Shown: positions 20,126 through 33,936, counted from the stretch's first letter. The stretch is DNA of 64,000 bases from Spirodela intermedia (GCA_902729315.2 LR746269.1:2030501-2094500); one strand, 5' to 3'. Notes: a model not told the origin generated them from the letters alone. Program-made: numbers and translations.

Positions 20126-21780
20126 AAACTCAATAACATCACACATCCAACATGTGGAATAGGTATTCTGATAGTAAGAAGATAATTTATTATGTATAGG
20201 CATCAAAAAAGGCCGATTTGGGTAGTGGAAGATTGTTATCTCGCACTCTCGGTGTTTATTGATTAAGTGGTCATGGTAAGGTTAAAATTATGTTCTAATG
20301 ACCTTAACCTTTAACTTTTTGCAAATTAGAGGGATTTTTCAAACTTGTATGTTATTCTTGTAAATTATAATCCACTTTGAGATAATAATCCAATCTCTAA
20401 CATGATGACTTAAGATAGATACTTAAAAGTGGGATAAAGCAGTACAATTATTTTTCCAACTCCTTAAAGAGACCTTATCTTAAACAAGAGTAACCAACTT
20501 CACTCTAAAACTGAAGTTGAGGTAGATTCCTATAGATAAGAAAGTAGAGTTATCGTGCTACAAAATATATGCATTCCAAACAACTCCTATTAGAAAAAAA
20601 CTAGGTAAAGTTGAATTACTAATAAGAACTTATGATAATTATACTAGGAAGCATAAAAGTACTAACTAGCATCTCAATGATTTATGATTGATACTAACCA
20701 AATTAATTTGAATTTTGTATTGAAGTAATCAAATATTGTCTTGAATTATCAGAAGTAGGTTTAAAGTCATCTTAAATTTAAAATTTAATGTAAGCAGGGA
20801 TTAGAGAATAAATACATCAGTGCCTTATCGAGGATAGTAAAAAAATTTGAGGTCAAATTAGAGGTGGTATTACATGTCTTCATTTAAAATAATAAAAAGA
20901 GAAACCTTGCGAAGATAGTCAAGGCCTTGGCATGTAGAGAATACACACCATCACAATATTCACTTTGTCAAAGAATGTTACTTCATAAATGTTTAGTTGT
21001 CCTTGCTTCTCACTCATCCTTATTTCCTACACCTTCAAAGGTTATCATGATGGTATTATCAGTGGACACATGTGATTCATTCATATTTATAATTGGCTTT
21101 TTTGAAGACAATATTCTAGAAATAGATAAAATGACAAACCAAGGATTATATATTCTAATGCTCAACTTATCAACTAAATAAGATATAGACTCTTCCCCCC
21201 AATTAGTCTATTGCAACCTTTTCAGATTTCAAAGTAGGTTAAGAGGATGTGTTAGTCAACTTCACTGAAGTACTTTCAAAATATGGTGGTAAAAATATCA
21301 TAATGGTGGTGGTGAATGTCTAACAAAATATGATCACTCCATCCTCGTTAAGTACCCTTCCTTTGTCATAGTCATTACTGGAATATTCATCATGGAGATC
21401 ATATGATTTTATAATTTCTCTCTATCGGTTGTCTCGAACTTTGATTTCCTCTTTTAAATTTTTCTTTGACAAAGTTGCTGAATTTATATGGCACAACTTA
21501 AAGCATAGTGATAACATGATATCTTTAAAGTAAAAATAACATGAAAGCATGTATTCTTGTTGCAATGATCCTCCACATCAATATCCAAGGTTTAAGTTAG
21601 GAATCCAGAGTTTTTTCTTAATGGGGACTGGAGATGAAGTGTTATGACTTTCTATGATTCCTCCTTTATTCACTAATATGGTCACCCTTTTCGTAATTCT
21701 TTGAACAAACTCTTTTGAAATTTCAGCTTTTCAATGTTTTATCAAGACAGCAAGCCACTTTTCACCCAAAAAACTGCACT
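20126..21780. other. AT-rich region without recognisable gene
   Basis: No conserved frame, LTR pair or RNA gene could be supported. Short frames (for example 20927-21181) show no known domain. It is probably old repeat DNA upstream of PRS. Confidence 0.5.
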
Positions 21781-21859
21781 TTGTTATGATCTGATTAAAA
21801 ATGGAGAGAAAAACTTTTGATGATGCATTTTTCTTATGAAAAAAAGAGTCTTTTTACCG

Positions 21860-22204
21860 CGGTCTCCCCCGGAGCTTCGGGGTTTATGACTGTCTTCCTC
21901 CGTCTCGCCCGTTCTCCCCTCTTCCTCCCTCTCACCTCGATGCTCATTCAGGGGATTCTCTGCAGCATCTCTAGCAGGCGACCCCAATGTCCCACGTTTC
22001 CGTCGACTGGGCCGCTCTCCCTCCTCGCCGGGACCTACCGGCGGCGTTTTGAGAGGACTTTTTCTTTGCCTGGCGCCGCGTAAACCTCCACGTGAGTGGG
22101 GTTGGTGGCCTGGGAGCTCATTCCAGGCGAGCAGGGGGCATTTCGGGAAGACGAGAAGTTCATAAACTTCTCCGACGCTGCCCCCCTTGGTCGCCGGCGA
22201 CCAG
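21860..22204 (+). promoter_or_regulatory. PRS upstream region / 5' leader, with G-box
   Basis: GC-rich block directly ahead of the PRS start. It contains CACGTG at 22089-22094, the established G-box core for bHLH and bZIP factors. The block is the parent-like version of the copies at 8260-8517 and 11817-12070. The transcription start was not determined, so part of this is probably 5' untranslated region. Confidence 0.55.
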
Positions 22205-25141
22205 ATGGCGGCGGCTCTCTCTTGTCGGATCCCTCTTCCGCAACCAGGTTCCACCCTCCAACGCAGAGCCCCGGCGGCGCTTTCCGGCCAGTCCTTGCTT
22301 CTGCTTCCTAGGCAGCGGGAGGATGGGCGGGAGAGCGCCCCTGGGACTCGCCGGATCCGCGGGGAGCTGGCGAGCGGGATTGGGTTCTCGTCCGAGAAGG
22401 ATAGCGCCGCCCATCACCTCCGGATTTTTCCGTCCTCGTCGTCGTCCTCTTCCTCTGACACTCACTTGGCGGTTTCTTCCTCTTTGAGCCCCGCCGTTGC
22501 ACCGTCTGTGGCCTTCTCCTTGCCCCCGAAGAGGTCGAGGAAGACCGTCTGCCTCTTCTTCTGCGAGGAAACACGTGCCCTAGCCGAACGCGTCGCTGCC
22601 GAGAGCGATGCCATTGAACTTCGCAGCATCAATTGGAGGTCGCTGGATTCGCTGAGCAGATCTTCCTTTCTTCTGATTCCTTTTTCTTTCTGTGTGATTC
22701 TAGTAATACTTTCTCCGCCTTGTTCGATTTCTGTTCCGCAGGACCTTTGAGGACGGCTTCCCCAACCTGTTCATCCCCAACGGCCAGGGAATACGGGGCC
22801 AACACGTCGCCTTCTTGGCATCCTTCAGCTCGCCTCGAGTAATCTTCGAGCAACTCTCCGTCATCTACGCGCTGCCCAGGTTGTTCATCTCCTCCTTCAC
22901 CGTCGTCCTCCCCTTCTTCCCCACCGGCACCTCGGAGAGGATGGAGGAGGAGGGCGACGTTGCCACCGCATTCACACTGGCAAGGATTCTCTCCAGCATA
23001 CCCATCTCCAGGGGCGGACCGACCAGCCTCGTCATCTACGACATCCATGCCCTCCAGGTTCTTCACTTGGAGTTCATTTCCATTGGTGTTACTGCATGTA
23101 AGGTCGAGTATCCTCTGACTTCTTTGCTCTGCGGCTCTATCGTCCTCTTCAGGAGAGATTCTATTTTGGGGATAACGTGCTGCCATGCTTCGAGAGTGGA
23201 GTGCCTCTACTCATGAACAGGCTTCAAGAGCTTCCGGATTCAGACAATGTAGGTTCTCTAGAACCCGGCAACGATCGAACTCTTCCTTTAGCATAAATTT
23301 CTCTGTCCGGAGGTAAAAACCCGATGAGATTGCTTCACTCTGTATCTCAGTCTACTCCTAAGGAGCATGGTGCGAGTTTCTTCCAATTATAACTAGAAAT
23401 GGTTTGCTAGACCCGTGCCTCATTCGTGAATCTGCCATCTCCAGATATCGATAGCTTTCCCAGATGATGGTGCATGGAAGAGATTCAATACACTGCTGCA
23501 GCATTTCCCAACAGTACTGTCCATAGCTGAGCACTGCTTCATTCAGAGCCATTATTCCCCTCTCGCTGTGCAAATTTTACTCAGAGTGAATCAGGAACTT
23601 GCAGATTATTTGCACAAAGGTTCGGGAAGGAGATCAGAGGATCGTACGTCTCAAGGAGGGAGATCCCAGAGGTCGTCATGTTGTTATAGTTGACGATCTA
23701 GTACAATCCGGTGGTACGCTGATCGAGTGTCAGGTACCCTAATATCCTTTTTTGGAAATGTCTCCAAAGCTCACCGACCTCTGCATTAAGTGAAGAACAC
23801 TGCTGCCATGTTCAGAAAAAAAACACGATATGAATCCAGTTTTCAAGGCAGTGTAATGAGGCTCATGTGGCCGTTGTTTTTCAGTGGGCTTCTTCCAACT
23901 TGAGAGTTTGAGCTGTTCTAAGACTGTCTCTAACGTTTCAGAAAGTATTGGCTGCTCATGGGGCTAAGAAAATCAGCGCTTATGTGACACATGGAATCTT
24001 CCCTAACAGGTCATGGGAACGGTTTCAGCATGACAACGGAGGTAACAGCCTCTTCAAGTGGATAATTTTGGTCTAGCCCATTCTGTAGTGTAGAAATGTC
24101 CATATTCATGAATTTCTCTCAACTGATTTAATAATTGGACTTGTAAAATAACATTCTTCTTATGATTATGCATATGTTATGCTCTTATAAACCGAGTATG
24201 TTGGTTTTTTCTCATTCTGCTTAGTTCATTTTTAATTTTTTTTTTACTGTAAAAGAAAAACTTTTTTCATGTACTAACATTTTGAGTTAAAATTTTATGA
24301 GATTTTTTTTTACCGAAAATTTTAGTCATATTTTCTCAGCCTAAGTCATCCTCTACTAATGATAGATATATGAGGTGATATGACTTCAAGGGATTATTAT
24401 TAACTTGATATAAATGGAAATTTGCTGTGTTGGTAAGGATTAAGCATAATGGCTCACTAAAGTGGTTACATTTAGTATCAGTTTTGCTCACTGAGAAGGA
24501 TTTTCCAATTGAGAGTAGGGCAGTGGAGATCTTGTGAAGAAATTTCTTCTCTTCAGCTTTGTATTCAGGGATTTTAAAAAAACAAATCACAGATCCTTTT
24601 ATTTCAATTATTGACGTTTATTATAATCTTGAACCCTCTCATTCAGGGATATCTTGCTTCTAACAAATTAGCTTACATAATTAAGTTTTTTTCTTATTTC
24701 CACTATTTTTTTGTTAGGTTATTATTAGTGCTTCATTTTACCCACTTGGAAAGATAATCAAACAGTAAAACAAAATATATATATATATATATTTAATTCC
24801 CGGAAAAAGAGAAACCTGATTTTCAGCCATTTATGGGCTTCTTATCCAGTCGGGCAGAGCCCATAGTTTTCTTCCACACTTGAATGTTGTTCATGTAAAA
24901 ACAGATAGTTCTCAGATATCATTCACCACCCAATCAAATCTTTTCAGGCGTTAACAACTTCTTGATGCACTCGGTTTAACCAACCCCCTTCTGTTTCTTG
25001 TTGCCAGTTGGCCCAAATGAGGGCCTGAGCTTCTTCTGGATAACGGACTCCTGCCCGCTCACAGTGAAGGAGGTGAAGAACAAGCGGCCCTTCGAAGTCC
25101 TCAGCCTTGCTGGCTCCATCGCCGCTGCACTGCAGATTTAG
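22205..25141 (+). CDS. PRS3: Ribose-phosphate pyrophosphokinase, class II (PRS3-like)
   Basis: Makes phosphoribosyl pyrophosphate from ribose 5-phosphate and ATP for nucleotide, His and Trp synthesis. Seven exons: 22205-22638, 22742-23057, 23153-23248, 23445-23513, 23605-23733, 23942-24041, 25008-25141. All introns are GT-AG and the frame stays open, giving 425 aa. The first ~110 residues are Ser/Arg/Ala-rich ([14 protein letters not shown] and on), consistent with an organelle transit peptide. Then come [76 protein letters not shown], the PRPP loop [16 protein letters not shown] and the C-terminus [16 protein letters not shown]. The long N-terminus and SIAAALQ ending favour the PRS3 type over cytosolic PRS4; this choice is less certain than the family. 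It ends 300 bp from the stop of MKK3, which is transcribed towards it. An aataaa lies near 25276. Confidence 0.93.
24775..24792. repeat. (AT)n microsatellite in PRS intron 6
   Basis: Pure AT dinucleotide run within the last and longest intron of PRS. Confidence 0.85.
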
Positions 25142-25441
25142 ACTCAGACCGACCCACATCATTCAATAAGTGATTACTTGGCCTCGACCCCCTTCTCCCT
25201 CATTTTGTTGCTCTCCTTTCCCCTCAAATGGGTGACTTTCCCAGAAGGGTAAGGAGCAAGTACTCCACATCAAATAAAATGTCACAAATGAGGATATGCA
25301 AGATTCGATCTTGTGAACATTATCTCACATTCTTACTCATTAGTGACAGGATAAACGAGTTCCAAGGGTTCACTCGATACCATGTGTTCATCTACAGGAG
25401 TCTTCTTAGTGTCAACCTCGTTAGTAGTAAGCAGTAGTTCT
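25142..25441. other. Short spacer between convergent PRS and MKK3 stops
   Basis: Only 300 bp separate the two stop codons, so both 3' untranslated regions and terminators must lie here and probably overlap. A plus-strand caaataaaat at 25273-25282 can serve PRS. I found no clear minus-strand AATAAA for MKK3 in this stretch. Confidence 0.6.
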
Positions 25442-28400
25442 CTACGGCTGGCGAATGTACAGCTCCTGCTTGGCAACGAAGAAGCAGCCGATGGTGCCCC
25501 CTGGCTCCACAGTGAATTGCTCTCGGAAAGTCCCCAGCCGCTTGCCGGCCATATCTGGCAGCAGCTCCCGGAGGCTCGGCATGCCCTCGGCCTGCACCCC
25601 GTCTCCGCAGATCAGGAAGTGGGTGCCCACAATGAATGACCCAGAGGCCCGGACGGCCACTCCATCATTGCCATGAGGGCGGCACTGGAGCTTCTCCACC
25701 ACATGCACAAGCCTCTCATTCGGCCTGCTCCCCACCAGGGCACTCCTTATGCTTGATAATCTTGCCAAGATGTCGTCCGAGCCGACGGAGGCCTTCTCCG
25801 AGAAGCTACCAGGCCAGTCCATTGGTGAGATCCCCAGAGGCCATACTGTTTTGGGGTTTGTAGTGTTAAGATAGGGCACCAACCTGAACGTTGAGTGATC
25901 GTTGTAGAAGGTCTTCATGTGCGGCCAGAGGTCGTCGGGCCCATCGAAAAGCATGTAGTAGTGGACTGTGAACATCTGCAAAAATAGCAATAAATGTATG
26001 AAGGATTCCAGTGGAGGTAGGATGAGAAAGGGTGATTAGTAGAGGAGCTCACATCAGCTAATTCTTTCAATCTCTGAGTTGGATCGAAGATGCCCCGGAC
26101 AAATGCAGCGAGATCTACTCTTGTGTTCTCGTGTTTCCTGATGAATGGATGCGCCAATAGCTGCAATATTTGTGTGTGTGAAGGGAATCGACCATGGGTG
26201 AATCGGATCAGTGTTCCTTGTAAGAAGTTATGAACAGCCAGAAACAAAAGAAGGAGACAACTCTGTTCTTCAAAAGGGTATTGGCCATATTAAGATGGAA
26301 TCTACGCAATTGAGGCACAGATAATCACTTAACTTTCAAGAAATTAGGGATTTTTCCTAAGATCTTCAGCACCACATGCACCACCCCGGTATTTATCCAC
26401 ACATTTCCTGGCAGCTTTATTAGCGTTGAATTATGTTGAAGTGCCCATATAGTTGTATCTTACCTAGGCATGAATTATGAATTTCATGATAAATAATGAG
26501 AATATTGAGGATATGGGGCATTGACTTTGTCCAATATGATCATTATGTATCATGAAATTTTTTTTGGAAAGCAAAAGTCACCCTGCCTGTATCCTCGGAA
26601 TAGGAAGCTAGATAATACTCTGATTAACTTTATAAGCTGATTTTTTTGCTCATGCTCCTGATAATTCGCCAGAAGTACCAATTGAGTGTGTCAAATGGAT
26701 AGAAAAGCTTGATTCCATATTTTACATTGCATTAGACAAACTTGGAGTTGACCAATTACATAGCTTGGATGATGCTCGTGGAGCAATTGTTATCCACCTT
26801 TCAAAAAAATTAATTAAAATGCAAGGCTTCACTTACTTGCTCAGCTGTCGGCCTTGCATCAGCATCCTTCTGTAGGCAAGCATCTATAAATGAGCAAAAC
26901 TCGGGAGAAAATGAGTTTTCTGGAGGAGTTGGCGATGGATCATACAAAATCTGCCATCGGAGGAAATGATGCACCAGCAGATGGAATGAGAGTTGACAAA
27001 TTTGTATGCTCAAAAATAAAAATAATTCTTTGAAATGCCAAAACATCTATTTTCCAACTTTTCTTGATTTCATGGCACATTTTGGCGACAGGAAAATTTA
27101 GATCTTCTCATAGAGATCAACTAACATCAGCAACATCCTCTGTTGCATGGAGCATTTCAGTGTCCATCTGCCTAAGGGTTCTTGGTAACCCTATCCACCC
27201 TTGACGTCGACTACTCTACAAGAAGAATGAAATGTTTGTACAATGGTATTCTATACGATTTTTCTGTATTCTCTTCTCAATTTTCTATTTTTTTGGAATT
27301 TCGCTGATCCTACGGTCTGGATGAAAACACCACGAAGTTGTGAATACTCACCAGGGAGGCTCCATTTCCAACCAGTCAGGAATTCAGTTTCCAAGTAGTA
27401 ATAGCAGATCAAGCAACTTGTTCAATATTGTATAGGTAATAAAGTGGAGACATACCACGGGTCATGAAAAGGTTTTCCTTAAACGCTTCTTTCTTAGAGA
27501 AAATAGATACATATTTTCCAATCTGGACGGAACATTTTGCACTAGTCAGGAAGGAAGGTTCTAAATTTCTGCATGAGATGTGAGTTATTACAACAATGAC
27601 TACGATACCAAAGATACCAATTTCTCTTTCAACTGAGTGAGCCTCGGTAAGTAGACATCTAAGAAACATAATAACAATGAATAAATTTCTGATGGACCTT
27701 AGAAACCGTAGTAAATCCCTAATGAAGACCTGTAACTCATTGATTTGGAGTTATACTTTTGCCGTTGTGCTTTTATGCAATTGAAAAAAGGAAGTAAATA
27801 TTTATTTGGACAAATTCAGGGAAATATTTGACAACACTCGGGGTAACAAAATGTTCTTGCACTGATGGTTGGAGAAGATTTCTGGAGCTATAACACTGAG
27901 TGGTGTAAACCCTACGAGTGATCTTCCAAGTGATCTTGTCCTTTAACTTGGCAATTATTTTCTTCAGGATACTATAGTTTACAACCAATATACACCCCCA
28001 CCAAAGAAGACTAAATCAGTCTCCTTGGAATGTCAAAGACCTGTCATCTGGTCCAGGGACATGAATCCACCACATCATCTCTAAACCCTAACATTTCTTT
28101 GCTTCTCAGTAATCTCCAAGCCTCAACTTGAGGTCCTCATTCATATTTCAGGCAGGCCTATCCTTGCCAAGTACAAGACAAGGTTCTGCTCAAACTTTAG
28201 CACAACACCTTTGTTGTTTCTCCCATCACGTCACATAAAAGAAGGGAAGAGGAATATCTCCAATATGGTTAGTGTAAATCCGATGGAGCGAGAATTGGAA
28301 AGAAATCAATGGATAGCAAAAGCAGCCAAGGAAAAGGAGCCCAGTCAGTTTCCCAGCTTAAAACTAGAAAATGCTCTCTAAATGTTTCTCTTCAGAAAAA

Positions 28401-31400
28401 AAATACCATATGCAGTGCACTAAATAAAATCATGGTAGAAAAAATAAAAATAATCCAGAGAAATACATGATAATAAAAATAATCTCTCTCTGACCTGCAA
28501 CATGAGATTAACAGGGCCTTCATTTGCAGCATACGGAAATTCACCAGTACCACACTCAAATAAAGCAATACCGAGACTCCAAATGTCAGCAGGATAGGAA
28601 TAACTCTCGTTCCTGATTCTCTCAGGTGACATGTACGTTACAGTTCCAACAAATGTAGCGCACTGATGGATCACATTCAAAGAAATGTTAAGCAAACTTA
28701 TACCAGATGGTCGTGATGCCAAGAATGAAAAGGAAGAAACATGAACAAAAGATGCTCGTCAAATAGGATGAACATATGTCCTTAAAGTTACTAAACTAAA
28801 ATAAATGAAATGAAAGAAAAATCAAATTTATAGAAGACAAATGCATATGAGATTTATTGCATACCATAGCAACAGAGTTCTCCAATCCAGCACTTATCCC
28901 AAAATCAGTTATCTTTGGTTCACCCTTGAGATTTATTAGTAGATTTGCAGGCTTTATGTCTCTGTGAACTAGATGCCTTACCCCATGTAAGTAGCTTAAT
29001 CCCTACAAATCAGAAGTAGCTCAAAACCATGGTCTGGAAACTTCTTTAAACAGACTGAAAAGAGTAATCGAACTTCAGCTAGCTCTTACGTGCAATAGCT
29101 TCTGAACCATACATGAAAGAATCGGCTCTGGAATAAATTTCCGCACCCTCAAGATATCTGCAAGTGAACCTCCATCCATATATTCCAATGCAATGCTGAT
29201 CTGCCCTGAATCAGGGGTGAAAAATGCTCCATGAAACTCCACAAGCCCTTCATAACAAGGCGCCTCACACAACGTCCTTATCTCATTGAGAAGTTGCTGT
29301 CTTTTTTCCTTGAAAAGGCAGATAAATGATGTTAAGAAAAGACTTTACGCCAGATGTACCAAAAAACCCAACTCTTTTTACAAGAAAGAAGAAACTGCTT
29401 CTGCTCCCAAAAGTGCTATGAATAGACAAAAGGCCCCATGATAACATAAACTTCCAACGGTCTAATGGAAAATGAGATAAATAAGTGATCTCAACATATT
29501 TGCCTTTAGAAAGGCCCTGTCAGACCTAGCACATAAAACCAAGGTTCTATATGTTAAAGACTATAAGTCTTTATAGAGAAAGAACAACTGCATGTACAAC
29601 TTGACGGCAACCTGAATTTGTGCTTAAAGAAGTCAATTCAATCAAAATAGATGCCAGTTTCATTGAATACTCTAAACAGATGGTTAAAGCCTTCAAAAGA
29701 AATAAGAAGCACAAAAAATCGAAAATTAAAAGGGTCTACAAGCAACAGTTGTAGGATTGCTCAAATTTCTAATATTGTATGGGCTACATCAGGTTGCAGA
29801 CTCCTGGCTTTTTGGCTGAAAATAAAACTAAGGTAAATAAGATGATAATACATTCAATGAATCTGAAGATTAATATTCCAGTGAATGCCATCGTAAAATC
29901 GCAGCAGGAAGAAGATCAACCTTTTCAAATATGTTTATCTTTTTCAGTGCGAGGATTCGATGAACAGGTATATGAATAGCCCTCTGGACGATACTGCTTG
30001 CCCCATACCCTATGGCTCCAAATACATGCATCTCATTGGAAGCACATCGATATGTCCTTTCACCAGCATCTGGTTCATCAAGAGGTCCAGTGCGTTTTTG
30101 CAAGCCAAGCTCATTGATGTTGTAAACACCATAGGATTGGCTCAATAAATTCACTGTACTCCCATCTGAGAGCTTTAAGGAAAAAAAAAAATGTCATATT
30201 ACGAAAGCTCTGCAGCAAGATAGAATATGCAACTTCACATCAGTACCAATGACTAGACAGAAAGCATTAAAAAGTGCATAGTCCTTTAAAGATGGCGAGG
30301 TTGACATGCTTTATGATTCACCAACGCTTACAGCCAGTCATCAACCTTATATATTTTAGAAAGAAACGGTCACTAAGGAGTGTCACTTTAGACATTGGTG
30401 CGAGCAACTCTCATACTGTGCTCTAGTTATTGGGCAAATCCAACGACAAAATCGTGAGTTTAGGATGGAAAAAATATCACTATAATTAGGGAGCCAAAAT
30501 AACAATCGAGAGATGCTAAAATCCCTCTATAGTATTTCTTCTAAGATGGAGGAATAGCACAGCTTATAGAAACATAAAACTTAATAGCCAGTACAGAACT
30601 CGGCTTGGAGCTGTTCAGTGAGAAACCCACAAACACTAGGAAGTAGACTCAGTAGAGCTCAATCCATCCATCTGATAGCTTAGGCATAGCACAACAAAAT
30701 GAAAGACTAGTTTAAGCAGAAACTAGCGTGCAGCCAGGAACGAGTTTAAGTTCCTCCTTGCAGGATTTGTAAGGAAACATTTTATCCCCCTCTATGAAAC
30801 TGAGTTGACAGGACCGATTATTTTTTTCGCAATTGCCTCAAAATATATTTTGATTTCACTCATATGCCCTCCTCCCTGACTCGGCCATGAGGCAATGTCT
30901 TAGGTAGGAGACTCTTTGACTAGCACATTGTCATATACTCTTCCGGACATCTTATACCCAAGGTGCAAGGAATAGAACTCCATATGATTTAATTTTCTGG
31001 GTCAAAAAAAAAAAAAACCTCAATGATATCAGGCTGCCCTCCACAGAAAAGAGAGGCATGATGCAGCCTTGGGAAAGACTAACTGTCTTCAGTGATATTC
31101 CGCAGGAAAATCTTGATCAACTTCTTCGAGAAACTTCTCCCATCATAATTCCCTACAAGAAGCTTCAAAACCATTACCATTCCCCTTAAGTTGAATACTC
31201 TAACTAAGAACTTACCTCTAGGATCTCATCTCCAATCCATAGTCTTCTACATCTCTAAAACCAACACTGAAGACACTGGGACTACAACTTAAATTGAACA
31301 TGGAAAACTACAATTGCTCCTTAAAGATGTGGGGGGTTGAGCACAGAAAAATCAAATTTTTTTAATGGAATTTCCTAATTATATGCTTTAGACCTCTCGG

Positions 31401-32434
31401 AAACATCTGAGAGGTCTAGATCAATTAAAAGAAATATCTGCGCAATACCATATAAATATAGCGTGGCATATACGTTCCTGTGTTTCATAGTTTATATTCA
31501 TCGTTACTCCGTCCATTGCTAAGTCGTAAAGGCAAGAGGAGGTCACCGAAATGGCCGACTTGTTTGCACAATACTCTCCCAAAACTTTACTTTACACCCA
31601 TTATTAAGTAGAAATTGAATTAACACACAAAAAGGTCTGCTCTTCTTGGACATCATTCCAAATCTGTAAAAACGAAGGAATTAGAAGGTTCAATGCATGC
31701 ATGATTCTCTTACACAATTTTTATCTGATTCAAAAAATCCATTTTCCATAATCCACTATTGAACCGTCCATAGACATTTAGCAGAACGTGACATAGCAGA
31801 TGTACTGGTCCTTGTCAAATCAAATGCCCTTATTTGGATTTCATTTTAGGAGCTGAACTGCTCGTGTGTCTTTATTTTGCCTTCTCAAATACTATATTAG
31901 GATAATATATGCATATAAATCAAAAAAAATGAACATACGCGCATTTATCATCTAATTATATCAAGGGTTCGTTCTCCTAGACAGATTCATTTAGCAAACC
32001 TTAATATAGGATCAGAACCAGCCAGCCAATCAGCCAGCAGATTTGATTCACAATTCCATTTCTGGATATAGTGACTGGAAACTATCCCAAACATTGGCAA
32101 GCCCCTACCAATGGTCTGCCACCCTTAATCATCTATTTCCAGATCTCTTCGGTAGCAACAGAGAAGAAAAATTATATTGTATCTGTTCTGAGATTTATAA
32201 GCAAAATGAAAGAGTGTTTTTTTCTGAAATTTATGAATTATAAAAATAAAGTCCCAGTGCTGCTTGGGGATTTAAATCCAAATAGTATCATCTTGCAATT
32301 GTCATACAAGCAATTTCTTTAAAGCGTATTACCATATATGAGTCGCATGGATCCAATGCCAATCCACCTGGCAATCCTTTATCAGCGTCAAACAATGGCT
32401 GCAATTTCTTTTTTAACTCTTCCAGGCCCGCCAT
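25442..32434 (-). CDS. MKK3: Mitogen-activated protein kinase kinase 3 (MKK3), kinase plus NTF2-like domain
   Basis: Dual-specificity MAP2K of the plant group B type, the only plant MKK with a C-terminal NTF2-like domain. It acts in jasmonate, ABA, wounding and dormancy signalling in studied plants. Nine exons on the minus strand: 32434-32333, 30172-29921, 29308-29090, 29002-28865, 28662-28495, 26950-26837, 26160-26053, 25975-25884, 25805-25442, giving 518 aa. Visible: N-terminus [16 protein letters not shown]; glycine loop GAIGYGASS; catalytic lysine in ALKK (about 111); [10 protein letters not shown] (204-213); DFG (224-226); activation loop S234-VAMCA-T240 matching the S/T-x5-S/T rule; YMSPERI; NTF2-like part from about 365 ([12 protein letters not shown]...) to the end QELYIRQP. 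The length matches known MKK3. Intron 8 is a 78 bp in-frame intron (see findings). Confidence 0.95.
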
Positions 32435-33700
32435 TTGAGATTAAAATAGCCCGGTGTCAGAAAGGCAAAAGTATCCCTAAATTGACGGCATGCATTGTTC
32501 TCCTGAATTGTAGAAATAAATTAGACCCGAATTGATACAACTTCAACAGTTCTATTTGTAAGTAAGAGAAGCTACTATCAAATAACGTGCATAAAGTCTG
32601 GAAAAAAAATCGGTTCAGAAGAACTGTCAAAAAAAATGTGTTTTTTCTTACAATACAAGTAACACATATTTGTCAATTGCAACGTCAGTTAAAGCATATA
32701 CGCATAATGAACAATGGTAGTTAAGTAGGAATTGATTACCTTATAGTTTCGGATGGTATCACCCGACAAGTCCGAATCCCAGAAAAAATACAACTCATGA
32801 AGAAAAATGGCACCACCTACATGCTAAGCTGCCTTACTTCAGCTGGAGAAATATCTTCAGATGTTCGACATATTTAAAACGTTTATACTCAAGGTATGAT
32901 TCCTAAGACGACTTCGAAGATCATCCACATTACCGGGAAACCATGGTCATCAATGTACCAATCCAGTCCTTGGACGCTGACCCAGAATTTTGATACCCAT
33001 GAAGCCAGAAAGAGAAAATTAAGGGACATAACATGTTCCCTGTCTTTAAAGAGAAGAAGGAAAGCTAGCGGAATATAGAATAAAAGAAAGTCCGGCGCTA
33101 AAGCCAGATTCGGCTCGGTGAAACCCCCTATGTGGCATGGTAATTGTCTCCTGGTGGGGTGGTCAAACCTAACCCTTCAATTGACAAGATGCAGTCGAAG
33201 CCCGGCCAATCACTTACAGGGGCACCAACAATGATAACAAGCCAAGAAACTGGGTCATCCAAGTTCTACTGCTGATCCACGCTCAGGCTGAATACTCGTC
33301 AGTTCCAGGTACGGGCAGTAAGCCACTGTGAAGCAGATAAACACCACAAGCCGCATACCTTGTAGGTGACCCAAGAAGGCTTCAGCGAAGAAAATTGGTA
33401 CTTTCAAGTTCTCAACAGAGGATACACGGAGATAGCGAGAGAGAGAGAGAGGAGGTGGAGGGAGGTGAGGGAGGAGGAACCTACTGGGGAACTGGCGGAG
33501 TTAATACGGCGAGATACCTGAAGAGAATCGGCGGAGCCACCTGATTTCCCTCCGCAGCTCGGCCAGAAGCTGGCGTACGGGGGAGAGGTGACTGCACATG
33601 AAAGGAAATCTGACTGATTGTGCAAAAGGGCAACCGAATTCAGATGATCCACGTGTACCAATCAAACCAGAGCGGAATGACGGCAGATTATTATTATTAT
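32435..33700 (-). promoter_or_regulatory. Upstream region of MKK3
   Basis: Presumed 5' leader and promoter. A GA repeat lies at 33436-33453. No ORF with recognised domain is present. The GC-richer stretch 33100-33660 may hold a non-coding first exon, but I could not fix its splice sites. Confidence 0.4.
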
Positions 33701-33819
33701 TATACGATTTCATTTATGATTTGTTTATTTGTAACCTTTTAAAAAGTTTCCTTTCCTAATCCCTCGTCCTATTATTCTTTTCATGCCTTTCCCGATCAAT
33801 TTTACGTAGACAATATTGG

Positions 33820-33936
33820 CATCTCTCTCTCTCTCCCTCTCCCTCTCCCTCCCCTTCTCTCTCTCTCTCTTCTCTCTCTCTTCTCTCTCTCTCTCTCTCT
33901 CTCTCTGCTCCCCGATGTAGAGAGAGAGAGAGAGAG
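33820..33936. repeat. (CT)n tract followed by (GA)n tract
   Basis: Polypyrimidine run to about 33906, then gctccccgatgt, then (GA) at 33919-33936. The adjacent complementary dinucleotide tracts could form a hairpin with a ~12 base loop. Confidence 0.85.

Noticed and set aside
21784-22574. Several long frames on both strands over the PRS 5' end
   Set aside because: They arise from high GC content and shadow the PRS leader and first exon.
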